64,000 nucleotides of DNA from Pseudomonas mandelii (GTDB lineage Bacteria; Pseudomonadota; Gammaproteobacteria; Pseudomonadales; Pseudomonadaceae), in assembly GCF_024138395.1 (NCBI RefSeq), contig NZ_JAMYDU010000003.1:310001-374000 (forward strand). Direction: 5' to 3'. Shown here one piece after another: positions 53,520 to 63,718 of the stretch (positions within the stretch are counted from its first letter, which is position 1; each line of letters starts with the position of its first letter). The notes under the pieces are model-generated. The model saw nothing but the letters and a program-made list of their open reading frames with translations. It made no database searches and was not told the DNA's origin. The position numbers and the translations under genes were made by a program.

Positions 53520-55454
53520 TCAGCTTGGCAGGTGCGCTTGAGCCCAGTCGCGCACGTCGCTATACGGATAATCCTCCAACGCCGCAAACCCCGAAATCGA
53601 CCGCGCCTTGAGCTTGGTAAACAGCGGCACGCTGATCCCGCACAGAAACCTCGTCACGCGCTCCGCCGATGGAGCACTCCCCGTGTGCTGCTCGTGCCTG
53701 TGGATAAAATCACCACACAGCGCCTCGAAATTTTTATCCACAAGCGCCGGCAATTCCGGTGGTGCCGGCAATCGCGCCACCTGACCGTGACACACGGAGC
53801 AATGCCCACACTGACGGGGCGCGTTTTCGTCGCCGAAGTACTCGGCCAGGCGATAACCGAGGCATTCGTCGGTAGCGAACAGATCGAGCATGGCGTGAAT
53901 CCGTGCGATCTCAGTGCGCTCGTGTTGGGTAAAGTAGGCGTGCAATTCAGCGCTCAGGGTTTGGGAATCAAAGTCCGCTTGCAGCAAGCTGTAAACCTCG
54001 GTCATCTGCTTGCTTTCGACCTCGACCCAGCCCTTCTCCTGGAAGTAATCCAGCGCCTTGACCACCCGACTGCGCTCGGCGGAATACTGCTCATATAGCG
54101 CATCGAAATTCACCGTGGCCCACGTCCGTGCGCGGCTGGAGGTCTGGATGATCGCCGAGACGAAGTCCTTTCGTTCACCTTCAAATCGGGCCAGCAAAGC
54201 CTCGGGCTCCTGCAAATACTTGAAGCGGTATTCAGCGTAATAGGCATAACGCGGTGCGATTATTGCGCGCAGCTCCAGCTGTACCAGCAAGGTCTTGAGC
54301 GGTAACTGGCGAATGTTGCTCTGATCGGCCAGCGGCCCCAGCAGAAACTCCCACTGCCCCTCGGGCACAGCGGCTTGTAATTCGTCGAGCACGCAACGAA
54401 TGCCGTCCCGTTCCGGCGTATCGCCGTAGACGAAGTTCTCCAGCACGTTGAGGCTGTCGCGGTTGGCCAGCACCAGGCAATCAGACGGCTGACCGTCACG
54501 CCCGGCGCGACCGATTTCCTGGCTGTAGTTTTCGATGGATTTTGGCAGGTCGAAATGCACCACGTTGCGGATATCGCTCTTGTCGATGCCCATGCCGAAC
54601 GCAATGGTGGCGACGATGCAATTGGACTGCCCACCCATGAACCGTTTCTGTATTCCTTCCCGTTGCTCATGGGGTAAACCGGCGTGATAGGCCTCGGCCT
54701 GGATGCCGTTCCGCCCCAGATGTTCGGCGATGTGCTCGGCGGTTTTCTGCAAGGTGACGTAGACGATACTCGGCTGGCCGGGACGCTGGCTCATCCACTC
54801 GACAAGGCGTCGTCGCTTGTCCGGGCCGCGTACCGGTTCTACCAACAGGTTGAGGTTGGGCCGGTAAAATCCGGTGGTCACCACATCCTCGGGCGCGATG
54901 GCGAATTTGGCCTCCATGTCGGCGATCACCTTGGGTGTCGCGGTGGCGGTCAGCAGCAGGGCCTGAGGGATGTTGAACTGACGCTGGTAGTCCGGCAGCT
55001 TGAGGTAATCGGGGCGGAAGTTGTGACCCCACTCAGAGATACAGTGGGCCTCGTCCACCACCAGCAGCGAGATGGGCACTTGCTGCAAAAAATGGCGGAA
55101 GCGCTCGTTTTTCAGGCGCTCCACGGAAATCATCAGAATCTTCAATTCCCCGGACTTTGCCCGGGCCATCACATCGCTGGCGTCATCGCGGCTCTGGGCC
55201 GAATCGATACTGCCCGCCGCTATGCCGTGGCGCTGCAAGAACGCCAACTGATCCTGCATTAGCGCCAACAGGGGCGACACAACCAATGTCAGGTGCGGCA
55301 GCAACACGGCCGGCAATTGATAGCAAAGAGACTTGCCCGAACCGGTCGGGAAAATCGCCGCCGCCGAACGCCCGGCCAGCACAGCACTGACCGCCGCCTC
55401 CTGGCCGGGCCGAAACTGTGGATAACCGAAAACCTGTTCCAGGGTGTTGTGCAT
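53520..55454 (-). CDS. recQ: RecQ-family ATP-dependent DNA helicase
   Basis: The 644-residue helicase has motif 0 FGYPQFRPGQEAAV, Walker A FPTGSGKSLCYQLP near residue 40, DEAH box VVDEAHCISEWGHNFRP near 132, and motif VI YSQEIGRAGRDGQPSDC near 315. A zinc-binding cluster lies near residues 550-565 (CGHCSVCHG). The C terminus is not a typical HRDC domain. RecQ unwinds 3'-to-5' in recombination repair. It is convergent with the Fic gene. Confidence 0.93.
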   Translation of the reverse strand: MHNTLEQVFGYPQFRPGQEAAVSAVLAGRSAAAIFPTGSGKSLCYQLPAVLLPHLTLVVSPLLALMQDQLAFLQRHGIAAGSIDSAQSRDDASDVMARAKSGELKILMISVERLKNERFRHFLQQVPISLLVVDEAHCISEWGHNFRPDYLKLPDYQRQFNIPQALLLTATATPKVIADMEAKFAIAPEDVVTTGFYRPNLNLLVEPVRGPDKRRRLVEWMSQRPGQPSIVYVTLQKTAEHIAEHLGRNGIQAEAYHAGLPHEQREGIQKRFMGGQSNCIVATIAFGMGIDKSDIRNVVHFDLPKSIENYSQEIGRAGRDGQPSDCLVLANRDSLNVLENFVYGDTPERDGIRCVLDELQAAVPEGQWEFLLGPLADQSNIRQLPLKTLLVQLELRAIIAPRYAYYAEYRFKYLQEPEALLARFEGERKDFVSAIIQTSSRARTWATVNFDALYEQYSAERSRVVKALDYFQEKGWVEVESKQMTEVYSLLQADFDSQTLSAELHAYFTQHERTEIARIHAMLDLFATDECLGYRLAEYFGDENAPRQCGHCSVCHGQVARLPAPPELPALVDKNFEALCGDFIHRHEQHTGSAPSAERVTRFLCGISVPLFTKLKARSISGFAALEDYPYSDVRDWAQAHLPS

Positions 55455-55867
55455 AAGCTGTCACTCCGTTGACCGCTGCGAAGCCCAAAGCCTAGCCGGC
55501 AAACGCAGCGAGTCGAGAGAAGGTCGGGGGCAAAACGATACTGGATGATACAGCGGATAGGTCGAGAGGATGATCGTTCGACTCAGACGCTTCGAAACGT
55601 CCTACAAATTCTGGCGCGCACCCTACAGAGCTTTGATGCGTTAAGCCTGACAATCCCGTAGGAATATCGACCTCTAGGGAAAAGCTTAAAAAATACTCGG
55701 GGTGAGCGTAGGCAAAGGGTGACATCGACGGTAAATCCCCTACAAAACCTGTCCATTTGCGCCACCTTGCGATGCCTCGCCGCAGCCCTCTATAGTTTTC
55801 GACGCGGCTGAAAACACTGTGTCGGCCTGCCAGCGAGACTGCACGACTTCCCACAGGACTGACCTCG
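55455..55867. other. Intergenic region upstream of a DUF6124 gene
   Basis: No gene is called in these 413 bases. A minus-strand frame (55492-55875) covers most of it but lacks a ribosome-binding site and overlaps the DUF6124 start; I treat it as a shadow. CTATAGT at 55790-55796 resembles the -10 of RpoS-type promoters and is shared with the second DUF6124 gene. Confidence 0.5.
55790..55796 (+). promoter_or_regulatory. RpoS-like -10 element of the first DUF6124 gene
   Basis: CTATAGT is one base away from the CTATACT form favoured by stationary-phase sigma factor. The same heptamer occurs at 57720-57726 upstream of the paralogue. No good -35 is present, which also fits. Confidence 0.35.
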
Positions 55868-56146
55868 ATGAACACGTTCCAATCGTTAACAGACCGCTAT
55901 CGCCCGCTCAAAACCAGCTACAGCGATACCCCCGTGTTGGTCATCGACACCGAAGCCAATCCTCACGAGATTCTTGATGCCGCCCAGCAACGCATCCGCG
56001 CCGCCAGCGACCTGCTCGAAACGCTCTATTGCTTGTGCTTCAAACAGGCCGACGTGAAAGACATTCCCAACATCGTCAACGCACTTTACTTGCTGACCCA
56101 AGATGGTTGCGAACTTCTTGAAGTCGCCAAACAGCGAATCAAGTAA
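55868..56146 (+). CDS. DUF6124 family protein, copy 1
   Basis: The 92-residue protein has the Pseudomonas DUF6124 pattern: an N-terminal TDRYRPLKTSYSDTPVLVIDTEANPHEIL and a helical half with AAQQRIRAASDLLETLYCLC. It has no signal or membrane segment. A 99-residue paralogue at 57967 shares about two thirds of its residues, and the two bracket a hydrolase gene and an antitoxin-like gene. Function is unknown; two such helices commonly pack as a small regulatory or adaptor fold. Confidence 0.85.
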   Translation: MNTFQSLTDRYRPLKTSYSDTPVLVIDTEANPHEILDAAQQRIRAASDLLETLYCLCFKQADVKDIPNIVNALYLLTQDGCELLEVAKQRIK

Positions 56147-56226
56147 AATACTAGCAACTAATATATCTTACAAAACCAGCAACAACTAATCACTTCACTC
56201 TTCAAACGACACAAACTAACGTGCCA

Positions 56227-56247
56227 GCTCTTACATAAAACAAGAGC
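56227..56247 (+). promoter_or_regulatory. Hairpin covering the ribosome-binding site of the hydrolase gene
   Basis: GCTCTT at 56227-56232 pairs with AAGAGC at 56242-56247, the only purine-rich ribosome-binding candidate before the ATG at 56255. Folding would hide it, which may limit translation of the hydrolase. Confidence 0.4.
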
Positions 56248-56254
56248 AACACAA

Positions 56255-57382
56255 ATGACTGTATTAACTATTTTTTTCTGTGGCACTGGCTCAACTAAAT
56301 TCGACGACACTAATGCAAATTATTGGGACGGCGAACTGGTGTCGACACTCGCATCCCACCATCTCGGCAGGGAGTTCGCCGAATGGATCGTGGTCGACGG
56401 CCCCGGCAGCGGTAACCTGCAAGCCGATGACCTCTTTACCAAGTCCGAGGACTACGGCCTCAGCGGCACACTGTTCGGCAAAGGCTGGGAGCAAAACGTC
56501 CAGCATGCGATGAATATCATCAAAGGCCAGTGCAGCTGGCAGCGCGAGCAACTGACCGAAGAGGAATATAACCGCCTCAAAGCGGCAGGGATCCCCATCG
56601 AAGACGTGCAAGTTGCAGGCTCGTGGTTCTGGCGCAAATACAACTATGGTGATCGCAGCGTGACCCAGCAGGCGTTGCAAGAACAGATCATCAAAACCTT
56701 CCGCAAGGACGGTGTTATGCCCACCCAAGTCAACCTGGTGGGCTGGAGCCGCGGCGGCATTAGTTGCCACATGCTGGCCAACGCCATGTTCAAGGACAGC
56801 GCGCTTAAAAACATTCCGGTTAATATCTTTGCGATTGATCCGGTGCCTGGCATTGGCAACTTTCAGGATGACAAAGTCAAACTCGGCGCCAACGTCAAAG
56901 AGTATGTAGGTTTCTATGCCCGGGACGAACGCTCGAAAGGTTTCAGCTGCGTTATTCCGCAAACCGCCACCGGCACCAAAACTCACATTTACCCCATACC
57001 CGGCCGTCACGCCACCCTGGCCGGCAATGCTTCCCCCGACGGCGTCAACGGCCCGAAAACCCTGGCCGAACCAGGCCGGTTCGTCCGCCACTTTGCCGAA
57101 GTTTGCCTCAAGCGTTGGGGCGTGCAACTGGACAAATCTTTGAACTTAACCCGTGCCGATCTGGAGAACCTCGGCAAAGCCATGGTCGACAACGAAGCGA
57201 AGTACCGGCTGATGCACAAATATTCCTACACCTACTTCACCGAGCTGGATCAAGGCGAACGCTTTGTTTCGCTCGGCAGCAAAGGAGTCAACTTCTCGGC
57301 GGTGAAAGGCACGATCTATACGCCGGCGACCGGGCTGACGACTAGCGTGCTGGATGTTGCGGCGTATCAGCATATTTGTTGA
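56255..57382 (+). CDS. Alpha/beta hydrolase with GWSRGG elbow (DUF5621-like)
   Basis: The 375-residue protein opens MTVLTIFFCGTGSTKFDD, whose GTGS loop looks like an oxyanion site. It has the serine nucleophile elbow VNLVGWSRGGIS near residue 170. The acid is probably in FAIDPVPGIGN near 197 and the base histidine in PIPGRHATL near 250. No signal peptide is present. It resembles DUF5621/DUF2235-like hydrolases, some of which are secreted lipase effectors, but I cannot confirm that here. The upstream 110 bases are unusually A/T-rich. It lies between the two DUF6124 genes. Confidence 0.8.
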   Translation: MTVLTIFFCGTGSTKFDDTNANYWDGELVSTLASHHLGREFAEWIVVDGPGSGNLQADDLFTKSEDYGLSGTLFGKGWEQNVQHAMNIIKGQCSWQREQLTEEEYNRLKAAGIPIEDVQVAGSWFWRKYNYGDRSVTQQALQEQIIKTFRKDGVMPTQVNLVGWSRGGISCHMLANAMFKDSALKNIPVNIFAIDPVPGIGNFQDDKVKLGANVKEYVGFYARDERSKGFSCVIPQTATGTKTHIYPIPGRHATLAGNASPDGVNGPKTLAEPGRFVRHFAEVCLKRWGVQLDKSLNLTRADLENLGKAMVDNEAKYRLMHKYSYTYFTELDQGERFVSLGSKGVNFSAVKGTIYTPATGLTTSVLDVAAYQHIC

Positions 57383-57459
57383 TCGGGTGGGCGGCGCAAG
57401 GTAAACGCATTCCGTGATGGGCGCGGGATTTCTAAAAACTGATATAGAGGTGAAGTTGA

Positions 57460-57642
57460 ATGACGGACAAAACGCGCGACAACGACTCTGAGACGCAAAT
57501 CGATAATGCGGCCTACGAGGCATGGTTCATCCAGCAGGTACAGGCCAGCATCGATGATCCTCGACCGAGTATTCCGGACGAAGAAGTCAGGCGTCTGATG
57601 GCGAAAAAACGTGACTTGTTGAAGCGGTCGGCAGATCGGTAG
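57460..57642 (+). CDS. Orphan antitoxin-like (stability determinant type) protein
   Basis: The 60-residue acidic/basic protein matches the small stability-determinant antitoxins that precede ParE/RelE toxins: NAAYEAWFIQQVQASIDDPR, then PSIPDEEVRRLMAKKRDLLK. It has no DNA-binding ribbon. No toxin frame follows in the next 120 bases, where such a gene normally overlaps, so it is either an orphan antitoxin or a protein that has lost its partner. TGATATAGAGG upstream offers a GAGG ribosome-binding site. Confidence 0.7.
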   Translation: MTDKTRDNDSETQIDNAAYEAWFIQQVQASIDDPRPSIPDEEVRRLMAKKRDLLKRSADR

Positions 57643-57719
57643 CAACGGCCTATCAAAGCTTCATCCCGTTCCTACAACAGAAGGCTCCTTGTCGACTATC
57701 GCCGCTCCGTAGCTCAAAT

Positions 57720-57726
57720 CTATAGT
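57720..57726 (+). promoter_or_regulatory. RpoS-like -10 element of the second DUF6124 gene
   Basis: CTATAGT, identical to 55790-55796. A transcript starting about seven bases later would carry a leader of about 235 bases before the DUF6124 start. Confidence 0.35.
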
Positions 57727-57758
57727 CGTGACTGTCGCTGCCAAATCAGCGGCTCGGG

Positions 57759-57966
57759 CTTGGTCACCCGAAAATCAGAGATAACTGACGCATGCCCTTG
57801 TATGCTGCCGACATCTTTTTTTGTCGGCACGCTTTATGGCGGCTGTGTTTGGGACGCCTCGGCGTACCGGGTTATCTCTGCCGGTTTGACCAACCTGAAC
57901 ACAGTCCGCCTCCACCGCTTGGTCACGGTGTTGGCGGTTCTTCCGATACATTCAGAGATAATTAAA
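57759..57966 (+). ncRNA. Candidate structured 5' leader of DUF6124 copy 2
   Basis: A hairpin TGCCGACA/TGTCGGCA (57806-57829) is followed by a long-range stem: GGCGGCTGTGTT (57838-57849) pairs with AACACAGTCCGCC (57898-57910) leaving one bulged U. Inside it lie ACGC/GCGT (57854-57865) and a CCGG or GGTT/AACC hairpin. After it comes CACCG/CGGTG (57913-57930). GGCGG at 57933-57937 could compete for the CCGCC strand, giving a switch-like alternative. An upstream in-frame reading through the whole leader is open but has no start signal. It may be a cis-regulatory RNA; the ligand is unknown. Confidence 0.6.
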
Positions 57967-58266
57967 ATGAATAGCTGGAATCAGTTCACAACAGAACGCT
58001 ACCGCCCGCTAAAAACCAACCTAACCGACACCCCGCTCCTGATCATCGACACAGAGGCCAATCCCCAAGACATCCTCGAAGCCGCCCTCCAGCGAATCCG
58101 AGCCTCCAGTGATCTCCTCAAAACCCTGCACTGCGTTTGCTTCAAACACGGCGACATCGAAGACATTCCCCACATCACCCATGCGCTCTACCTGCTTACC
58201 CAGGACGGCTGCGACCTGCTGAAAGTCGCCCAACAACGCATGATGAATTGGAAAGCACCGGCCTGA
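57967..58266 (+). CDS. DUF6124 family protein, copy 2
   Basis: The start at 57967 (MNSWNQFTTERYRPLK) gives 99 residues, aligning with copy 1 at 55868 from ERYRPLKTNLTDTPLLIIDTE to DGCDLLKVAQQRMMNWK. An earlier in-frame codon at 57760 would read through the structured leader. The paralogue gained seven C-terminal residues. The close similarity suggests a tandem duplication after which the hydrolase and antitoxin-like genes were inserted between them, or a composite origin. Confidence 0.85.
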   Translation: MNSWNQFTTERYRPLKTNLTDTPLLIIDTEANPQDILEAALQRIRASSDLLKTLHCVCFKHGDIEDIPHITHALYLLTQDGCDLLKVAQQRMMNWKAPA

Positions 58267-58277
58267 CGCAGAGTGAA

Positions 58278-58328
58278 GATCGTTCCCACGCTCTGCGTGG
58301 GAATGCCTCTACGGACGCTCCGCGTTCG
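58278..58328. repeat. REP-like repeat, family A, half copy
   Basis: Only the left half of the family-A element is present: GATCGTTCCCACGCTCTGCG, then the GACGCTCCGCGTTC block. The right arm is missing, so it is a truncated singlet. Confidence 0.75.
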
Positions 58329-58379
58329 GCTCTTGGGATACCGAGCGCCGAAAGCCGTCATCGAACACTGGAGATAATC

Positions 58380-58574
58380 ATGAGCAAGTTTTCTGATGAG
58401 CTAATGGAAAGCATGCAACAAATGAACGAAATCTTACGCGGTGAGCGAGAGCCTTCCCGCGAATTCCATGTTGATGCGTTGCAAGTCCAAGAAATTCGTA
58501 AGGCTACCGATCTGACTCTGACCAAGTTCACAGTGCCGATTGACGACCCCGACTCGCCGCAAAGTCGGGCTTAA
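58380..58574 (+). pseudogene. Truncated HigA/XRE-type antitoxin
   Basis: The 64-residue frame (MSKFSDELMESMQQMNEILRG) begins like HigA-type antitoxins and keeps EFHVDALQVQEIRKATDL. It breaks off in the first helix of the expected helix-turn-helix, ending KFTVPIDDPDSPQSRA and a stop. The second helix and conserved NWEQGRR tail are lost and no toxin gene is adjacent. GGAGATAA precedes the ATG, so it may still be translated as a fragment. Confidence 0.6.
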
Positions 58575-58608
58575 TCCTCATCGATATACACCCAACGGAA
58601 GATGCACC

Positions 58609-58962
58609 ATGAACCTCGCCCCCAACTTCCCCGATGACCACGCCATGCACCTGCTCATGCAGCTGCTGCACGAAGAACTCGGCCTGCCCGAACGCAAAAT
58701 CATCAGCCTCACCACCTCGATCAACTTTGACCTGGGCTGTGATGGCGCTGATGCACGGCATTTGATGGAAGCGCTGGAAGAACAGTTTGGGATCGACTTC
58801 GTTGATTACGACGCGTATCGGTACTTTCAGCCGGAAGGGTTTGATGTGTTCCTCAAACGCAGGGCGAAAGGACGCGGCGACAAAATTCCGCTGACCATTG
58901 GCATGCTTTACCAAGCGATCAAGGTGCAACGGTGGGAGACACAAAGATTGGAGGACCTGTAA
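58609..58962 (+). CDS. DUF1493 family protein
   Basis: The start at 58609 (MNLAPNFPDDHAMHLL) gives 117 residues; upstream in-frame codons overlap the truncated antitoxin. The DUF1493 signature is visible as LTTSINFDLGCDGADARHLMEALEEQFGIDF, with a basic KRRAKGRGDKIPLTIGMLYQAI end. In enterobacteria such proteins resemble acyl carrier-like helical folds. Function is unknown. It lies between the truncated antitoxin and the hipBA locus. Confidence 0.82.
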   Translation: MNLAPNFPDDHAMHLLMQLLHEELGLPERKIISLTTSINFDLGCDGADARHLMEALEEQFGIDFVDYDAYRYFQPEGFDVFLKRRAKGRGDKIPLTIGMLYQAIKVQRWETQRLEDL

Positions 58963-59013
58963 CGCGCATATCGATACTCCACCCGCCGCAACCAACGCCA
59001 GCCTCAAGATGAG

Positions 59014-59060
59014 TGGCATTATTCTGGCTGTTTAGGCATATTTCGACTGGAATAATGGCA
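59014..59060 (+). promoter_or_regulatory. Upstream hipBA operator-like repeat
   Basis: This 47-base element begins TGGCATTATTC and ends GAATAATGGCA, a near-perfect inverted repeat (one mismatch per arm pair), with TGGCTGTTTAGGC inside. It matches the copy at 59158-59204 at 35 of 47 positions. It is a probable HipB-binding site. Confidence 0.6.
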
Positions 59061-59157
59061 GTTTTGATGATCGATCATCTGCATAGACAAGGAATGGCAA
59101 CCCTAGATAGGTCGATCCCGTAACCCTGTAAGACCGTGAAGCAGCCAACCCATTAAG

Positions 59158-59204
59158 TGCTATTATTCTGGCAGTTTAGGCTTAAAAATGAAGGAATAAT
59201 GGCA
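59158..59204 (+). promoter_or_regulatory. Proximal hipBA operator overlapping the ribosome-binding site
   Basis: The second copy of the 47-base element begins 144 bases after the first. It ends one base before the hipB ATG (59206), and AAGGA at 59191-59195, the hipB ribosome-binding site, lies within it. Occupancy by HipB would therefore block the start region directly. Confidence 0.6.
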
Positions 59205-59205
59205 T

Positions 59206-59700
59206 ATGGCTAAGAAAACAGCACCACTCTTGCCCGCCGCGTCCAAGCTGCTTTCCGAGTTTGGCGAGCGACTGAAACTCGCTCGACTGCGCCGAAAGCT
59301 GACAGCCAAACAAGTAGCCGAGAGGGCTGGCATGTCGCTGACGACACTGCGCTCTCTAGAGTCCGGTGGATCGGGAGTGACGATGGGCGCCTATTTGGCG
59401 GTGATGCAGGTGCTGGGGCTGGAAAAGGACTTGAGCAAGCTCGCCGCAGCGGATGAGTTAGGGCGACAACTTCAAGATGCTCAGTTAACCCCCGGAGCAA
59501 AACTCTCAGTCAAGAAGCGCCGAAGTGCACGAAGCATTGCTGCGACCCGAACGCCGCCTCCCGTTGACGAAAAGAGGGATCAACTCATTGAAAAATCTGG
59601 TCCCGAATCAAATCCTCTTCCTGATTTCCCTTTCAGCACCCACTCGTTATCCCGCTTGGTGATCAAGAAAAAGAACAAGCCTACGGAAGGTGAGAAATGA
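59206..59700 (+). CDS. hipB: HipB-type antitoxin with extended C terminus
   Basis: The 164-residue protein has an XRE helix-turn-helix at residues 18-75 ([20 protein letters not shown], then [12 protein letters not shown]). HipB normally has about 90 residues; here a charged tail of roughly 70 residues follows, ending [16 protein letters not shown]. The stop overlaps hipA by ATGA. It should repress its own promoter at the two upstream repeats and inhibit HipA. An N-terminal [13 protein letters not shown] stretch precedes the first helix. Confidence 0.9.
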   Translation: MAKKTAPLLPAASKLLSEFGERLKLARLRRKLTAKQVAERAGMSLTTLRSLESGGSGVTMGAYLAVMQVLGLEKDLSKLAAADELGRQLQDAQLTPGAKLSVKKRRSARSIAATRTPPPVDEKRDQLIEKSGPESNPLPDFPFSTHSLSRLVIKKKNKPTEGEK

Positions 59701-60968
59701 CATTAATCGCTGTGTATGCCGACTGGGAAACCTTGAACGGTCCAAGACGACTTGGGTTCCTGCACGTAAGGAAAACCCGCTCCGCAAACATATTTGAGTT
59801 TGAGTACGACTCTGCCGCACTGGCCGATCCGGCGTTAAATTTCATTTCGCTTGATCCCCGTATCGGACTTTTTGAAGGTCGTCAGTACCCAGGTCAACAT
59901 CAAAGCCGGTTTGGCATATTTGCTGACTCAAGCCCTGATCGGTGGGGTCAGTTGCTGATGAAGCGCCGGCTGGAGCGAGATATCCGCGAGGGCTTGGCGC
60001 CTGACGGAACCAAACTGTACGAGTCCGATTTTCTTCTGGGTGTTCATGACCGCTACCGGGTCGGGGCGATCCGCTACAAACTCAATGACCAAGGCAATTT
60101 TCTGGATGATCGCGATGGGTTGGCTGCTCCGCCCTTCGTCGAGTTACGCGCCTTGGAGCAGGCAAGTCGCGCCTTGGAGCGCGATGAGGACAACACCGCT
60201 CCCGATGGACGCGAATGGCTGAGAATGTTGATTGCACCAGGTGGCTCATTGGGCGGAGCCAGGCCTAAGGCCAGTGTCGCTGACGAAGCTGGTCATTTGT
60301 GGATCGCTAAATTTCCAAGCACTCGCGATGACTATGACGTCGGTGGTTGGGAACTGGTGGTGAATGCCTTGGCAGATAGCTGCGGACTGCGGGTAGCGAA
60401 TGGTGTGGCGCAACGCTTCGCGAGCGATCATCACTGCTTCATGGTTAAGCGCTTCGACCGAACAAAAAATGGTGGTCGACTGCACTTCGCCTCAGCCATG
60501 ACCATGACAGACAGGGTCGACGGTGACGATGCATCGGCAGGTGCCAGCTACCTGGAATTGGCTGAAGTGCTCATAAAGCACGGCTCAGAAACTTACGCGG
60601 ATCTTCGCGAGTTGTGGTCTCGTATCGTGTTCAACATCCTGGTTTCCAACACCGACGACCACCTGCGCAATCATGGTTTTATCCTTGATCCTGGTCGAGG
60701 ATGGCGCCTGTCTGAAGCCTATGACATGAACCCGGTACCACATGCTGATGGATTGAAACTCAACATCACCGATTCAGACAACGCCTTGGATCTTGAGCTC
60801 GCTCGCGAAGTAGCAGAGTACTTCCGTGTCAGCCGTAAGGACACAGACGAAATTATCGAAAACTTTCAGGAAGCTGTCAGCCAATGGTCAACGGTGGCCA
60901 GTGCCTTGGGGCTTTCGAAGAGAGAGAGAGACAACATGGCCCCAGCGTTTCGGCTTTCGGGTAATTAG
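59697..60968 (+). CDS. hipA: HipA-family Ser/Thr kinase toxin
   Basis: The 423-residue kinase has the N-terminal subdomain ([18 protein letters not shown] near residue 78), a glycine-rich P-loop [12 protein letters not shown] near 182, and the catalytic loop [17 protein letters not shown] near 312. The metal aspartate is in [11 protein letters not shown] near 340. HipA toxins phosphorylate aminoacyl-tRNA synthetases such as GltX, inducing dormancy and persistence. All key residues are present, so it should be active. It overlaps hipB by four bases. Confidence 0.93.
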   Translation: MTLIAVYADWETLNGPRRLGFLHVRKTRSANIFEFEYDSAALADPALNFISLDPRIGLFEGRQYPGQHQSRFGIFADSSPDRWGQLLMKRRLERDIREGLAPDGTKLYESDFLLGVHDRYRVGAIRYKLNDQGNFLDDRDGLAAPPFVELRALEQASRALERDEDNTAPDGREWLRMLIAPGGSLGGARPKASVADEAGHLWIAKFPSTRDDYDVGGWELVVNALADSCGLRVANGVAQRFASDHHCFMVKRFDRTKNGGRLHFASAMTMTDRVDGDDASAGASYLELAEVLIKHGSETYADLRELWSRIVFNILVSNTDDHLRNHGFILDPGRGWRLSEAYDMNPVPHADGLKLNITDSDNALDLELAREVAEYFRVSRKDTDEIIENFQEAVSQWSTVASALGLSKRERDNMAPAFRLSGN

Positions 60969-61036
60969 CCTCAACGCGCCAACTACGACGCAGGGAAGAT
61001 TGCCAGTTCTGCTTCAAGGGAACTGAATCGCGCCCA

Positions 61037-61067
61037 CAAAAAAGCCGCCCTACTCAGGCGGCTTTCT
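61037..61067. terminator. Bidirectional terminator between hipA and pckA
   Basis: AAGCCGCC pairs with GGCGGCTT around a CTACTCA loop. On the minus strand it is followed by a T6 run, 25 bases past the pckA stop. Confidence 0.82.
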
Positions 61068-61091
61068 CTTACCTCAAACCACTACCGATTC

Positions 61092-62696
<1,605 letters not shown>

Positions 62697-62815
62697 CTAC
62701 TACCGCGAAAAAAGTGGGCCGGATTATGCCAGAAAAGCCCAAAAAGTGTAGGGCCCTCCCGTCAGAACGGCGTTATTCCGGCGCTTAGCAGTGAATTTAC
62801 CTGCACTGAAACGTT

Positions 62816-63718
62816 TTAGTGGCGGGTATCTGACGGCGTATCGACCCCGGCACCCGCAAACAATTGGGTGATATCGGCCGCGTCGAACAGGTAGCGTTCG
62901 TTGCAAAACTGACAATCGATCTCGACAGCGCCACCATGTTCGACGACCAGTGCCTGGGCATCATCCAGACCCAAACTGACCAGCGCATTGCCCGAGCGTT
63001 CCCGAGAGCAGCTGCAATGGAAGCGCAGGTTCTGCACGTCAAACAGGCGCACTTGTTCTTCATGATAGAGGCGATGGAGCACGGTTTCATTGTCCAGGCT
63101 CAACAATTCATCCGCCGTCAGGGTACTGGCCAGGGCAGTGATGTGCTGCCAACTGGCGGCGCGTTCTTCTTCGTCTTTCAGACGGTCGGCAGGCAATTGC
63201 TGCAGCAACAGGCCACGGGCTCGGCGGCCATCGGCGTAGAGCCAGAAACGCGTGCCGACCTGCTGAGACATGACGAAGTAGTTAGTGAAGCACTCCGACA
63301 GGGTTTCGCCGTCGAGGTCGACGATGCCTTGGTAACGCTGACCCTGAGTCGGGTCGACGGTCAGCGCCAGCACACCATTGGGCATCAGGTCGGCGAGGGT
63401 CGCATCGGGGGCAATCTGGTCGGCTTCGTAACGCGCCAGGCCACGGATTTCGCGCTCGCTGGAGCATTCGATCATCAGCAAAGGCACCGGGCCTTCGGAA
63501 CGGGCCTGCAGAATCAGCAAGCCATCGAACTTCAAGGTGCCAACCAGTAACGCTGCCGCCGCCATCAGTTCGCCCAGCAGTTGCGCGACTGGCTCCGGAT
63601 AGGCGTGTTTGGCGAGGACTTCGGCATAGCTACGCTCCAACCCAACCAGCTCGCCGCGGGTGTCGCTGTCATCGAAGATGAAGCGTTGGGTGTAGTCGTT
63701 ATCCGATAGATTGGTCAT
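62816..63718 (-). CDS. hslO: Redox-regulated chaperone Hsp33 (HslO)
   Basis: The start at 63718 ([15 protein letters not shown]) gives 300 residues; a frame to 63745 is not supported. The C-terminal zinc redox switch is clear: CSC in [14 protein letters not shown] (about 234-236) and CQFC near 266. Oxidation releases zinc and exposes the chaperone surface. It lies between hslR and pckA as in E. coli. Confidence 0.96.
   Translation of the reverse strand: MTNLSDNDYTQRFIFDDSDTRGELVGLERSYAEVLAKHAYPEPVAQLLGELMAAAALLVGTLKFDGLLILQARSEGPVPLLMIECSSEREIRGLARYEADQIAPDATLADLMPNGVLALTVDPTQGQRYQGIVDLDGETLSECFTNYFVMSQQVGTRFWLYADGRRARGLLLQQLPADRLKDEEERAASWQHITALASTLTADELLSLDNETVLHRLYHEEQVRLFDVQNLRFHCSCSRERSGNALVSLGLDDAQALVVEHGGAVEIDCQFCNERYLFDAADITQLFAGAGVDTPSDTRH

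Noticed and set aside
55492..55875. A 127-codon minus-strand frame upstream of the first DUF6124 gene
   Set aside because: It has no ribosome-binding site, overlaps the DUF6124 start and covers its promoter region; it is more likely an antisense artefact of a conserved upstream region.
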